NCBI RefSeq assembly: GCF_000711975.1
Contig: NZ_JONT01000017.1
Coordinates: 1 to 44,900 of the forward strand
Direction of reading: 5' to 3'
DNA: 44,900 nucleotides
DNA from: Desulfofalx alkaliphila DSM 12257
GTDB lineage: Bacteria; Bacillota; Desulfotomaculia; Desulfotomaculales; Desulfohalotomaculaceae
The notes below the pieces were generated by a model. That model saw only the letters and a program-made list of their open reading frames with translations, did not search any database and was not told where the DNA came from. Positions 37,076 to 44,900 of the stretch are shown piece by piece. The stretch's first letter is position 1. The number at the start of each line of letters is the position of its first letter. The translations under genes and the position numbers were made by a program.

Positions 37076-38218
37076 CTACAGGTTTTGCATAATCTCTATC
37101 GCCTTCTGCAGTTGCATATCTTCCCTGGCGTTGGTAGGCTGTTCCAACACCACATCGGGCTCAATGCCCTCCATGTTAATATCCACTTTGTTGGGCGTCA
37201 AATAGCGGGCGGTGGTCAGCTTTAGACCTGCCCCGTCTCCCAAGGGGTACACCGTCTGCACCACACCCTTGCCAAAGCTGGTGGTACCCACAATGGTGCC
37301 CAGTTGGTGATCTTTAATTGCACCGGCCAAAATTTCCGCCGCACTGGCGCTGTGTTGGTTTTGCAGCACCACCAGCGGTAAATCCAAAGCATCCTCTGAA
37401 GCCTCAAAGGTGTGATCCTTGCCGTTCCTGTAGTCTATATGCACAATGGGCCCGCCGGGTATAAACCGGTCGGCCACCTTTGTGGCTGCCCGCAGTTCAC
37501 CTCCGGGATTATTTCTTAAGTCCAGAATCAAACCCTTAATTTGTTGTCTTAGTAATTCACTTAATTTGTCAGACACCTCATCGGGGGTGTTTTCAGTAAA
37601 CTGCGATATGGCCAAATAGCCAATTTCAGTATCAGGCAGCACATGTCCCTCCACAGTGGGCACCATAATTTCTTCCCTGACAATACTAAACTCCAAGGGT
37701 TCTGCAACCCCTTCCCTGGCTATGGTAAGATCCACCTTGGTACCCACCGGGCCGCGCATCATGCTGACAGCCACATCAAGGCTAATACCCCGCACATCTT
37801 CATTATTAATTTCAGTGATCTTATCCCCTGCCATCACCCCGGCCCGGGCAGCAGGGGTGCCCTCGTAGGGCCGCACCACCGTTAAGTAATCGCCTTCAAT
37901 ACCCACCAATATGCCTAAACCGCCAAAAGAACCGTGAATTTGTTCGTTGAGCTGTCTAAATGTTTCGGGATCCAGGTAGACCGAATAGGGGTCACCCAAG
38001 GAATCCACCACGCCGTGAATGGCACCTTCCACCAATTGTCCCGTGGGCACAGGCTCCAAGTACTGGGAGCGAATAAGCGAAACCACCTTCACCAGGTTAC
38101 CTAAATTGTTATGATTGGTAAAAAGGGTATAACCGGTCACTGCCACAAATAAAAAGACCACCAGTCCGATTATAACCAGTACCTTAGAACCACGCCTGGG
38201 CCCCAATGCGTCTCTCAC
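37076..38218 (-). CDS. ctpB: C-terminal processing protease, S41 family (CtpA/CtpB)
   Basis: A 380-residue secreted serine protease. One N-terminal membrane segment (VLVIIGLVVFLFVAVTGY) anchors it; a PDZ domain follows (about 97-175, FGGLGILVGIEGDYLTVV ... AGVMAGDKITEINNEDVRG), then the protease core with Ser290 in NQHSASAAEI and Lys317 in TTSFGKGVVQT. In B. subtilis CtpB cleaves SpoIVFA during sporulation, and other members process envelope proteins. GTG at 38216-38218 has AGGTGA at an 8-nt gap; a GTG four codons upstream lacks a good site. Next to a coiled-coil M23 hydrolase and FtsEX, as in many Firmicutes. Confidence 0.93.
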   Translation of the reverse strand: MRDALGPRRGSKVLVIIGLVVFLFVAVTGYTLFTNHNNLGNLVKVVSLIRSQYLEPVPTGQLVEGAIHGVVDSLGDPYSVYLDPETFRQLNEQIHGSFGGLGILVGIEGDYLTVVRPYEGTPAARAGVMAGDKITEINNEDVRGISLDVAVSMMRGPVGTKVDLTIAREGVAEPLEFSIVREEIMVPTVEGHVLPDTEIGYLAISQFTENTPDEVSDKLSELLRQQIKGLILDLRNNPGGELRAATKVADRFIPGGPIVHIDYRNGKDHTFEASEDALDLPLVVLQNQHSASAAEILAGAIKDHQLGTIVGTTSFGKGVVQTVYPLGDGAGLKLTTARYLTPNKVDINMEGIEPDVVLEQPTNAREDMQLQKAIEIMQNL

Positions 38219-38344
38219 TAAAGAAGTCACCTACCTGCACCTAATTTACCTTTATTATACTACACCACATTGGCAAAAATTACAACAAGACTGCCTTACC
38301 CTGCTTCGATTAAATTTAGCGCTTAAACAAACCCCTCTTAATCC

Positions 38345-38368
38345 AAAAGGGCGCCACCAAGCGCCCTT
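38345..38368 (-). terminator. Terminator after the M23 hydrolase gene
   Basis: AAGGGCGC (38347-38354) pairs with GCGCCCTT (38361-38368) around CACCAA; on the minus strand it is followed by TTGG, a short U-tract only. It lies about 5 nt behind the stop codon. Confidence 0.65.
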
Positions 38369-38372
38369 AATA

Positions 38373-39500
38373 TTATCTCAAATAATTTAGAGGATTAACC
38401 ACACTGCCGTTTTCCCTCACCTCAAAGTGCAGGTGCGGGCCGGTAGACATACCGGTGGAACCAACCTTGGCAATTACCTGCCCCTTGTCCACCCACTGAC
38501 CATAGCTAACTAACTGCTTGGAAAGGTGGGCATATAAGGTGTGCACACCGCCGCCGTGGTCCAGCATCACCACTAAACCGTAGCCGCTCATGTTATCCAC
38601 CGACACAACGGTACCCGACTGGGCCGCCACCACATTGGCACTCATAGGGGCACCAATGTCAATGCCGCTGTGCATGCGCTGGGTACCCAATATGGGGTGC
38701 TTGCGCATACCAAAGGGTGAAGTGATTGTAGTATAACCGGGAGTGGGCCAAGCAAAGTTACCGCCCACAAAGGCACTGCCACCGCTTTGCTGGGCAATGC
38801 GGCGCAGTATTTCATTCTCCCTCTGTTCCAGTTCATTTAGCTGCTGCTCATACCTGCGCAAGTCCTGTTGGGCTGCCTTTAACAATTCGGCCCTTTCCCC
38901 TTGTCTTGAGGCCAGTTCAGCCCGGGCCCGCTCCTGTTGCTGGCGCACGGCTGCCAGCTCCTTTAATTTTACTTCCAAATCACTTTTTCTTACCTCAATG
39001 CGGTTTTTCTCCACCACCAGGGCGTCCATGATTTCCCTGTCTTGTTCCACTACCTTTTTAACTAACTCCAGGCGGTTAATAAAGTCAGAGAAACTGCCCG
39101 ATTCTAACAGTACCTCTAAATAGCTGATTTCCCCGGCCTGGTAAAGACCCTTCAGCCGTTTCATCAGCAGCTCGGTTTTTTCTTCTAGATCCTCTTCAGC
39201 TTGCTTTAGTTCGGCTTCCACCCGATCCAGTTCTTTGTTAATGCCGTTGATGCGATTATTAAGGTCGTTAATCTCATTTTCCTTCTGGGCAATAGAAGCA
39301 TTAAGGGCAGCCACCTGACGGGTGATATCCTGCACCTCACCCCTCTGGCTGCTCACCTGCTGTTTAGCCTGCTGCTGCCTTTGTTGGATTTCCCTTAACT
39401 GACTTTCCAGGTTTGACCCCGAAGCAGCTGCCGCCAAAGCCACCAGCAGCACCAAAGACATCCCCAGTACCATTATCCTTTTCCATGTCCTAGAACCCAA
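38373..39500 (-). CDS. EnvC-like murein hydrolase (coiled coil plus M23 peptidase)
   Basis: A 375-residue secreted protein. A signal peptide ([20 protein letters not shown]) is followed by a long coiled coil (about 30-235, rich in Gln, Glu and Lys) and a LytM/M23 domain. The zinc ligands are present: [21 protein letters not shown] with the first His and Asp, and [10 protein letters not shown] with the HxH motif, so it should be an active endopeptidase, unlike E. coli EnvC. Coiled-coil M23 proteins are switched on by FtsEX, which is encoded just upstream, so FtsX is the likely partner (inference from context). TTG start behind GTGAGG. Confidence 0.92.
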   Translation of the reverse strand: MGSRTWKRIMVLGMSLVLLVALAAAASGSNLESQLREIQQRQQQAKQQVSSQRGEVQDITRQVAALNASIAQKENEINDLNNRINGINKELDRVEAELKQAEEDLEEKTELLMKRLKGLYQAGEISYLEVLLESGSFSDFINRLELVKKVVEQDREIMDALVVEKNRIEVRKSDLEVKLKELAAVRQQQERARAELASRQGERAELLKAAQQDLRRYEQQLNELEQRENEILRRIAQQSGGSAFVGGNFAWPTPGYTTITSPFGMRKHPILGTQRMHSGIDIGAPMSANVVAAQSGTVVSVDNMSGYGLVVMLDHGGGVHTLYAHLSKQLVSYGQWVDKGQVIAKVGSTGMSTGPHLHFEVRENGSVVNPLNYLR

Positions 39501-39534
39501 AGGTCCTCACCCTTTCATCACATCATATTTTGCA

Positions 39535-40425
39535 CTACTTTTTTTCCGCCAAAAACTTGCGGATAGAAATTACACTGCCAAGGGCACCTATCAAAACCCC
39601 CGAGCCTATAAAGAGGCCAAATATAGTATTTAAAACGTCGCCCCCGGTTACCAGGCTAACAAAGGGTATCGAATCGGTGAGACGATTAACCAAAAACGAG
39701 TAAGCCGAGTATACCGCTGCCACTGCCACCAAGGCCCCTATAAGACCAATGAACATTCCCTCAATCATAAAAGGAGCACGGATATACCAGTTGGTGGCAC
39801 CAAGCAGTTTCATGATGCCAATTTCTCTTCTGCGGGCAAACAAGGACATCCGAATGGTGGTGGCGATAAGGAATATGGCCGCTATGCCCAACATTCCCAT
39901 CAGGCCCAGGGTAATCACCCGCACCCAGTGGGTTACCGCCAACAACCTTTCCACCAGCCCTTGTCCATAACGTACCAGCTCAACACCCGGCAGTTTTTCA
40001 AAGTGCCCGGCCAGTACCGGCACCTGATTTGCATCATTAACCCTGATGCGGTAGGCATCGGGTAAAGGGTTTTTTTCTAAATTCTCCAATAACTCCGAGT
40101 GATTACCAAAACTCTCCTTCATTTCTTCTAAAGCTTGTTCTTTAGATACAAACACCACTTCAGCTACACCGGCAGTATTTTTAATTTGCCTGCCCACCTC
40201 ACCCGCTTCGGTGGTATCTAAATCTTCCTGCAGAAACACACTGATTTCTAACTCAGATTCCAACCGTTGGGTTAGATGATCAGCGTTAATTACCAAGAGC
40301 ACCGAGCTGCCCAAAATTATCAACGAAACAGCCACAATAGCCATTGACGCCAGGGTCATCCAACTGTTACGCACCATAGACACCAATGCTTCACGGAAGA
40401 TATAAAACAGGGTGTTAGTTCGCAA
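39535..40425 (-). CDS. ftsX: Cell division protein FtsX
   Basis: The 296-residue membrane subunit of FtsEX. Four membrane segments are seen: [56 protein letters not shown] and [19 protein letters not shown], with the large outer loop (about 50-160) between the first two. The FtsX motif [22 protein letters not shown] is intact. FtsEX passes ATP binding to wall hydrolases. A TTG at 40423-40425 behind GGGGTG at a 7-nt gap gives an N terminus that lines up with other FtsX proteins and overlaps ftsE by 11 nt; the longer frame overlaps it further. Confidence 0.95.
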   Translation of the reverse strand: MRTNTLFYIFREALVSMVRNSWMTLASMAIVAVSLIILGSSVLLVINADHLTQRLESELEISVFLQEDLDTTEAGEVGRQIKNTAGVAEVVFVSKEQALEEMKESFGNHSELLENLEKNPLPDAYRIRVNDANQVPVLAGHFEKLPGVELVRYGQGLVERLLAVTHWVRVITLGLMGMLGIAAIFLIATTIRMSLFARRREIGIMKLLGATNWYIRAPFMIEGMFIGLIGALVAVAAVYSAYSFLVNRLTDSIPFVSLVTGGDVLNTIFGLFIGSGVLIGALGSVISIRKFLAEKK

Positions 40426-41101
40426 AGGTGTACACCCCGCCCTCTTCGTCTCGCACAATTCGACCATTGGAAAGACCGATCACCCTGCGCCTCATGTTAT
40501 CAACAATATCCCAGGCATGGGTGGCCATCACTATGGTGGTACCAATGCGGTTAATGGCTTCAAACAGTTCCATAATTTCCTTGGACGTGGCCGGATCAAG
40601 GTTTCCCGTGGGCTCGTCGGCTAAAATTAAAACCGGGTTGTTTACCAAGGCCCGGGCTATAGCCACCCGCTGCTGTTCCCCACCGGAGAGATGGGCCGGA
40701 TACTGCTTGGCCTTTTCCAGCATGCCAACCTTATTAAGGGCAGCGGGTACAATTCTTTTAATATCCTTTCTGGAAGCCCCGGTAACCTCCAAGGCAAAGC
40801 TTACATTTTCTTCCACCGTTTTTTGGGGCAGCAGTCTAAAGTCTTGAAACACCATGCCAATTTTTCTCCGCAAATGGGGCACATCTCTTTTTCTCATGCG
40901 CTGTACATTTTTGCCATTGAACATCACCTGGCCCCTGGTGGGCACCTCTTCCCGATAAATCATTTTCATCAAAGAGGACTTGCCGGCCCCGCTGGGCCCC
41001 ACCAAAAAAACAAATTCGCCCTTTCGTATGCGCAGCGTTACATCCGATAGCGCCTTAACTCCGTTGTCATATACCTTCGAAACATTGTAAAAAACAATCA
41101 C
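40415..41101 (-). CDS. ftsE: Cell division ATP-binding protein FtsE
   Basis: At 228 residues, the normal length, with canonical ABC motifs: Walker [11 protein letters not shown]-loop [13 protein letters not shown], signature [15 protein letters not shown], Walker [13 protein letters not shown] and switch His in VMATHAWD. It is the ATPase of FtsEX. AAGGTGG at an 8-nt gap supports GTG 41099-41101; a GTG four codons upstream is possible. ftsX overlaps its end, so the two are coupled. A Spo0A box lies 34 bp above the start, in keeping with the known role of FtsEX at the onset of sporulation in B. subtilis. Confidence 0.96.
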   Translation of the reverse strand: MIVFYNVSKVYDNGVKALSDVTLRIRKGEFVFLVGPSGAGKSSLMKMIYREEVPTRGQVMFNGKNVQRMRKRDVPHLRRKIGMVFQDFRLLPQKTVEENVSFALEVTGASRKDIKRIVPAALNKVGMLEKAKQYPAHLSGGEQQRVAIARALVNNPVLILADEPTGNLDPATSKEIMELFEAINRIGTTIVMATHAWDIVDNMRRRVIGLSNGRIVRDEEGGVYTFAN

Positions 41102-41134
41102 ATGCCGCACCACCTTGTCTGTACCTATTAAACA

Positions 41135-41141
41135 TTCGACA
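41135..41141 (-). promoter_or_regulatory. Spo0A box upstream of ftsE
   Basis: TGTCGAA on the minus strand matches the Spo0A core exactly, 34 bp before the ftsE start codon. A TTTAAT element follows it as a weak -10. A role for Spo0A is inferred from sequence and position. The stretch from here to the plus-strand promoter at 41249 holds no gene; TTTAGGTAA occurs in it twice. Confidence 0.5.
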
Positions 41142-41248
41142 AGGTAAGATAAATTCCTTTAGGTAAAGGGAAATTCTGCAAGTAATTTGCTGGAATTTCG
41201 GCATTTAACCCGTGGCGGCAGAGCACGGGTCAGTAATTTTCGAAGCTG

Positions 41249-41277
41249 TTGACTTTAGGTAATAATTTGTATATCAT
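41249..41277 (+). promoter_or_regulatory. Sigma-A promoter of the S-box transcript
   Basis: TTGACT (41249-41254), a 17-nt spacer and TATCAT (41272-41277). The transcript would start near 41284, about 20 nt before the riboswitch core. Confidence 0.7.
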
Positions 41278-41300
41278 TGTTAACATAGTTTTATATGGGT

Positions 41301-41426
41301 ACTATTCTTATCAAGAGCGGTGGAGGGAAAGGCCCAATGAAGCCCGGCAACCAGTCCAGTTAATAAAACTGGGCATGGTGCTAATTCCTTCAGGCCCTAT
41401 GCCTGGCAGATGAGAGGTTATAGTAT
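41301..41426 (+). promoter_or_regulatory. SAM-I (S-box) riboswitch
   Basis: The conserved core is complete: CTTATCAAGAGCGGTGGAGG, then AGGCCCAATGAAGCCCGGCAACC, GGTGCTAATTCC and GGCAGATGAGAGG. TACTAT (41301-41306) and ATAGTA (41421-41426) close the P1 stem. S-adenosylmethionine binding stabilises this fold and lets the downstream terminator form, switching off metY. Confidence 0.97.
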
Positions 41427-41439
41427 AAAGGTTGTTTGC

Positions 41440-41466
41440 CCCTTCATCTGTGAAGGGGTTTTTTAT
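41440..41466 (+). terminator. Riboswitch-controlled terminator
   Basis: CCCCTTCA (41440-41447) pairs with TGAAGGGG (41452-41459) around TCTG, followed by TTTTTT. It stands between the S-box and metY and is the expression platform. Confidence 0.93.
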
Positions 41467-41492
41467 TTAGATATAACAAGGAGGCCGTAACT

Positions 41493-42770
41493 ATGAAAGA
41501 TCAGAAATGGGGCTTTGACACCCTGGCATTACATGCCGGCCATCAACCGGACAGTGAAACTCTTTCCCGGGCGGTGCCAATCTATCAAACAACTTCCCAC
41601 GTATTTAAAGACTCCCAGCATGCAGCAAAACTGTTCAACCTTGAGGAGCCCGGGCACATATATGCCCGCATCGGTAACCCCACTGTGGAAATTTTAGAAA
41701 ACCGTCTGGCGGCACTGGAAGGTGGTGTAGGCGCCTTGGCTTTCGCCACCGGACATGCGGCCATCGCCGCAGCAATACTAAACATTGCTTCCAGCGGAGA
41801 TGAAATTGTATCTTCCTGCAACCTCTACGGCGGTACAGTAAACTTATTTACCCACACCCTGGCCCGCCTGGGAATAAAAGTTCATTTGGTAGAGCCCGGC
41901 AACCCTGAAAACTTTAAAAGGGCCATTAATGATCGAACCAAGGCCATTTTTGCAGAAATAATCGGCAACCCCAGGTGCGACGTGCTGGATATTGAAAAGG
42001 TAAGTGCCATTGCCCACCAGGCAGGCATACCGCTTATTGTGGATAATACCTTTGCCACCCCATACCTATGCCGCCCCTTCGATTTTGGTGCAGATATAGT
42101 TGTACACTCTGCAACCAAATTCATCGGTGGCCATGGCACCAGTATGGGCGGTGTAATTATTGACAGCGGAAAATTTAATTGGGAACAAAACGATAAATTC
42201 CCCGGCCTGACAACACCGGATCCCAGTTATCACGGCATAATCTACAGTAAGGATGTGGGGGCGGCGGCATATGTGGTTAAAGCAAAAACCCAATTGTTAA
42301 GGGATTTAGGCGCCAGTTTAAGCCCCTTTAATGCCTTTTTGCTGCTTCAAGGTATAGAAACCCTTTCTTTAAGAATGGACCGCCATGTAAGCAACGCCCA
42401 AAAGGTTGCCGAATACCTGCAAAATCACCCCCAGGTGAACTGGGTATGGTACCCGGGCCTCAGCAGTCACCCCTCCCATGGGCTGGGCAAAAAGTATCTT
42501 AAAGGTGCCGGGGCAATTATGGCCTTTGGCATTAAGGGTGGCCTGGAAGCCGGCAGGCGTTTTATAGACAAGCTCCAGTTATTCTCCCATTTGGCCAACG
42601 TGGGCGACGCCAAATCTTTGGTAATACACCCCGCCTCTACCACACACAGTCAATTGTCTGAAGAAGCACAAGAAAGGGCCGGTGTAAAACCAGACCTAAT
42701 TCGCCTGTCCGTCGGATTAGAAAATATTGAAGATTTGCTCCAAGACCTGGATCAAGCACTGAAAGCATAA
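41493..42770 (+). CDS. metY: O-acetylhomoserine sulfhydrylase
   Basis: This PLP enzyme of the Cys/Met metabolism family makes homocysteine from O-acetylhomoserine and sulfide. The 425-residue length is typical of MetY, longer than cystathionine gamma-synthases. Motifs: [22 protein letters not shown] (57-78), GLY-rich PLP phosphate contacts (ATGHAA), [12 protein letters not shown], the PLP Asp in [16 protein letters not shown] and the Schiff-base Lys209 in [13 protein letters not shown]. The C terminus has LSRL-type [23 protein letters not shown] precedes the ATG. The S-box upstream ties it to methionine supply. It is a one-gene unit ending at the terminator near 42798. Confidence 0.96.
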   Translation: MKDQKWGFDTLALHAGHQPDSETLSRAVPIYQTTSHVFKDSQHAAKLFNLEEPGHIYARIGNPTVEILENRLAALEGGVGALAFATGHAAIAAAILNIASSGDEIVSSCNLYGGTVNLFTHTLARLGIKVHLVEPGNPENFKRAINDRTKAIFAEIIGNPRCDVLDIEKVSAIAHQAGIPLIVDNTFATPYLCRPFDFGADIVVHSATKFIGGHGTSMGGVIIDSGKFNWEQNDKFPGLTTPDPSYHGIIYSKDVGAAAYVVKAKTQLLRDLGASLSPFNAFLLLQGIETLSLRMDRHVSNAQKVAEYLQNHPQVNWVWYPGLSSHPSHGLGKKYLKGAGAIMAFGIKGGLEAGRRFIDKLQLFSHLANVGDAKSLVIHPASTTHSQLSEEAQERAGVKPDLIRLSVGLENIEDLLQDLDQALKA

Positions 42771-42797
42771 TAAACGAACCATACAGAAGACGAAAAA

Positions 42798-42826
42798 TGC
42801 GGCAGGGGAAGTCTCACCCTGCCGCA
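42798..42826. terminator. Bidirectional terminator between metY and the chemoreceptor gene
   Basis: TGCGGCAGGG (42798-42807) pairs with CCCTGCCGCA (42817-42826). The minus side continues with TTTTT, the plus side with a weaker TTGAAAATTTC. It lies behind both convergent genes. Confidence 0.85.
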
Positions 42827-42851
42827 TTGAAAATTTCTATTTTGCTGTTAT

Positions 42852-44465
42852 TTACCCTTCTGCATCCCCTGTCTTGGCCACCTTAAATTGGGCCACTTGT
42901 AACTGCATTTGGTTGGCAATTTCGGCCGGTTCCTGGGTTGCTGCAGATATCTGTTGGGTGGTAGAAGTGATCTGCTCATTGCTGGCAGCCAGCTGCTCCA
43001 TTTCCTCGCTTGACTGTCTGGAGCCTTTTTGTATTCCTTCAACCATACCAATGGCTACATTAACGGAAGCAATGATGTCGGCCATGGCTTTACCGGACTC
43101 TGCTGCCAGCCGTACACCGTCCTCTACCTCCTTGGCACCCAGCTGCATGTTGTTGCTGGCCAATTCCACTCCCATTTGTACTTGTTTAATTAGCTCATTA
43201 ATTTCTTTAGTGGCATTGGCCGGTTGTTCTGCCAGCGTTCTCACCTCTTCGGCCACCACCGCAAACCCTTTGCCATGTTCACCGGCCCGGGCTGCCTCAA
43301 TGGCCGCATTTAAGGCCAGCAGATTAGTTTGTTCGGCAATGCCGGTAATGACATTGGTGATTGTACCAATCTGGTTTGATAGTTCATTTAAGTCCTGAAT
43401 AGACTTAGCCACCTCGTTGGTGGTACTGGCAATGGCATTTATTTTTAACACCGTTTGTTCAATGGTTTCATTACCCATTTGGGCAACTTGGCCGGCCTTT
43501 TGAGATTCCTTTACCACCTCTTGGGCAGCCTCGGAACCGGTAGCGGCAGCAGCGGCCACTTCATTGGTTGCGCCGGCTATTTCCTCCACCGTGGCATTAA
43601 CTTCTTCACTGGAGGCAGCCAATTCTTCACTGTGGGCCGCCAGCGATTGGGCCTTGTTGGCCATATCGCCAATTAACCTGCTTAACTTTGCGGCCATATT
43701 GTTAAAGGAGCGGGCTAAATCTCCAATTTCGTCACTGCTATCAATTTGCAGTTGATTGCTGAAGTCCCCTTCTGCATATCTATTGGCACCGTCAATTAAC
43801 TGCATAATGGGCTTTTTAATAGCATTGGTCAGCACATAACTTAAAAGGACAGCTACAACAACTGCCAGACTAGATATTAACATAGAATTTCTTTTAACTG
43901 CAGTGGCATCGGTTTGGGCTTCTGTTATGTATTGTTCCCTAAAATTAAGGTTTGCCTCCACCAAGTCCGCCACTATTCTCTCCATCTCCGCTCCCACCAC
44001 TGCCTGCTCTGCCAAAGTTTCTTGCAATTTGGCTTGGGCAATGGCAAGATCTGCCTCGTTTTAGGCGTTATACCTTTGCTCGATGGCAGGCAAGGTGTGC
44101 CCCACCACCTGCTGTTGGTATTTAATGATTAGATTTTTCAAGTTTTCAACAGCTTCCCTATTACCATCAGCAGCTATTGACTGCAGTTCTTCCACAAGCT
44201 CAAAGGTTTTGTTCAACCGGTCAATACATTCCTCTTTATAGCTTTCTTCGCCGGTGGCAGTGAATCCCCTCAAGCTAGACATTATTGCATAGGTTTCCAA
44301 TTGAATGGCCTTTTCTACATCTACACGGTCGTTTAAAATGTCAACCTGCTGCATTTGATACTCGGTGGCCTTACTATTGTTATAGCCGTGTACTCCCAAT
44401 ATCAAAATCATCAGGGTTAAAACTAAATAACCCGCAGCTATTTTAGTGGCAATTCTCAACTTCAT
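42852..44465 (-). pseudogene. Methyl-accepting chemotaxis protein gene interrupted by an in-frame stop
   Basis: Reading through one TAA (44061-44063) gives a full chemoreceptor of about 537 residues. The first part (44064-44465) has the N-terminal membrane segment (IAAGYLVLTLMILILGVHGY) and most of a four-helix sensor domain. The second (42852-44060) finishes that domain and adds the second membrane segment ([19 protein letters not shown]), a HAMP domain, and the signalling hairpin with its tip ([39 protein letters not shown]). Both halves are in the same frame and nothing else is damaged. A strong GGGAGG precedes the ATG of the first part; the second part has no convincing start. TAA excludes selenocysteine or pyrrolysine reading. 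Recent nonsense mutation or sequencing error are both possible. Confidence 0.85.
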
Positions 44466-44610
44466 TAAATAAATCCTCCCAATTAAAATTAATTCCTTTT
44501 TTATCTTAACTATAGCGCAGCATGCTTAATGGTAAAAAATTTCAATATATACCACCTAAACCCCCCTTAAAAAATTATGCAAAAACATGAAGCTATGTTT
44601 CATAGATATA

Positions 44611-44617
44611 TTCGACA
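44611..44617 (-). promoter_or_regulatory. Candidate Spo0A box upstream of the chemoreceptor gene
   Basis: TTTTTGTCGAATA on the minus strand contains the exact core TGTCGAA, about 146 bp before the chemoreceptor start. The distance leaves its target open. Confidence 0.4.
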
Positions 44618-44641
44618 AAAAGTTTTACAACTTTATATTTA

Positions 44642-44763
44642 TTGACATATAAATTATTTAAGTATGAAATGGTGATATCTTTTCGTAGTTATTATTTAGC
44701 TGGAGTTAACCTACAATTACTTGATGCGAAACAAGCTAGACCGCCCTATATAAGGCGGTCTAG
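44642..44763 (+). ncRNA. Possible small RNA or leader ending in a strong hairpin
   Basis: TTGACA (44642-44647) with a poor -10 (TGAAAT, 17-nt spacer) precedes about 70 nt without a reading frame and a 10-bp hairpin, CTAGACCGCC (44736-44745) with GGCGGTCTAG (44754-44763). The bases after the hairpin are not a clean T-run. The rest of 44466-44900 is AT-rich and holds no gene that I can support. Confidence 0.25.
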
Positions 44764-44864
44764 TATTCTCTGTATAACTCTATGATGCTGCAAAGTAAAC
44801 ACAGCCACCTGCGGTGAATTAGACAACAGAAGATATAATACCATTTTTGTATATTTTTTGCAAC

Positions 44865-44894
44865 GTTTTTTCCAAGCACCTGTGTGGGTGCGAC
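44865..44894 (-). CRISPR. Possible degenerate terminal type I-C-like CRISPR repeat
   Basis: On the minus strand the sequence reads GTCGCACCC-ACACA-GGTGC-TTGGAAAAAAC. Type I-C repeats have the form GTCGC-stem-loop-stem followed by GTGGATTGAAAC. The first 19 bases and the TGGA fit; the 3' end differs. A single copy is visible, because the window ends 6 bases further on. A leader-distal last repeat often has such 3' decay. Without the neighbouring sequence this is only a suggestion. Confidence 0.25.
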
Positions 44895-44900
44895 CTCCGA

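Noticed and set aside
44061-44063. Recoding of the chemoreceptor stop by selenocysteine or pyrrolysine
   Set aside because: The codon is TAA, which neither system uses.

Overview
The window looks like a piece of a spore-forming, anaerobic low-to-mid-GC Firmicute, most likely of the Peptococcaceae/Desulfotomaculum group. The evidence is the gene order (ssrA-smpB; eno-gpmI-tpiA-pgk-gap-rpoN; whiA-yvcK-rapZ; uvrA/uvrB; ftsE-ftsX-murein hydrolase-ctp-MinJ-like), small Bacillus/Clostridium-type families (DUF1405, DUF2508, DUF3243), an S-box riboswitch, a Gram-positive LexA box, perfect Spo0A boxes, many GTG/TTG starts with strong AGGAGG sites, and a membrane pyrophosphatase. The species cannot be fixed from the sequence alone.

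Layout. 1-1243: a decayed HicB antitoxin gene and a small zinc-ribbon protein. 1244-2730 (minus): tmRNA, smpB and an HD-domain protein. 2857-5282: the membrane pyrophosphatase hppA with tandem hairpins downstream and a roughly 240-nt leader upstream. 5399-13450 (minus): rpoN, then the lower glycolytic genes gap-pgk-tpiA-gpmI-eno, then secG. 13500-18830 (minus): rapZ-yvcK-whiA, followed by an MBL-fold hydrolase, a hexapeptide acyltransferase and a DUF1405 membrane protein. 18975-22700 (minus): ROK glucokinase, Cof-type HAD phosphatase, uvrC. 22792-27678 (plus): a TetR-HlyD-ABC-ABC2-ABC2 exporter cassette laid out like E. coli ybiH-ybhGFSR, lying head-on between uvrC and uvrA. 27675-32624 (minus): uvrA with a LexA box, and uvrB. 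32771-34213 (minus): a lipoprotein solute-binding protein without its transporter. 34332-35683: DUF2508, a family 4 uracil-DNA glycosylase, a 45-aa membrane peptide and DUF3243. 35726-41101 (minus): ftsE-ftsX-M23 hydrolase-ctp-MinJ-like. 41249-42770 (plus): SAM-I riboswitch and O-acetylhomoserine sulfhydrylase. 42798-44900: a chemoreceptor gene broken by an in-frame stop, then a non-coding end with a strong hairpin and a possible degenerate CRISPR repeat at the edge.

How it works together. Most of the window is conserved housekeeping: ribosome rescue, lower glycolysis with its carbon-flux regulators (RapZ, YvcK, WhiA), nucleotide excision repair and cell-wall remodelling for division or sporulation. 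Accessory or unusual parts are the exporter cassette with a degenerate ATPase, the orphan Q-rich binding protein, a GAPDH with an N-terminal insertion, two broken genes (hicB, mcp), and the possible edge of a CRISPR array. I do not see a clear wholly new defence or metabolic system inside the window; the best leads are the exporter ATPase, the GAPDH insertion, the hppA leader and the repeat at the right-hand edge.
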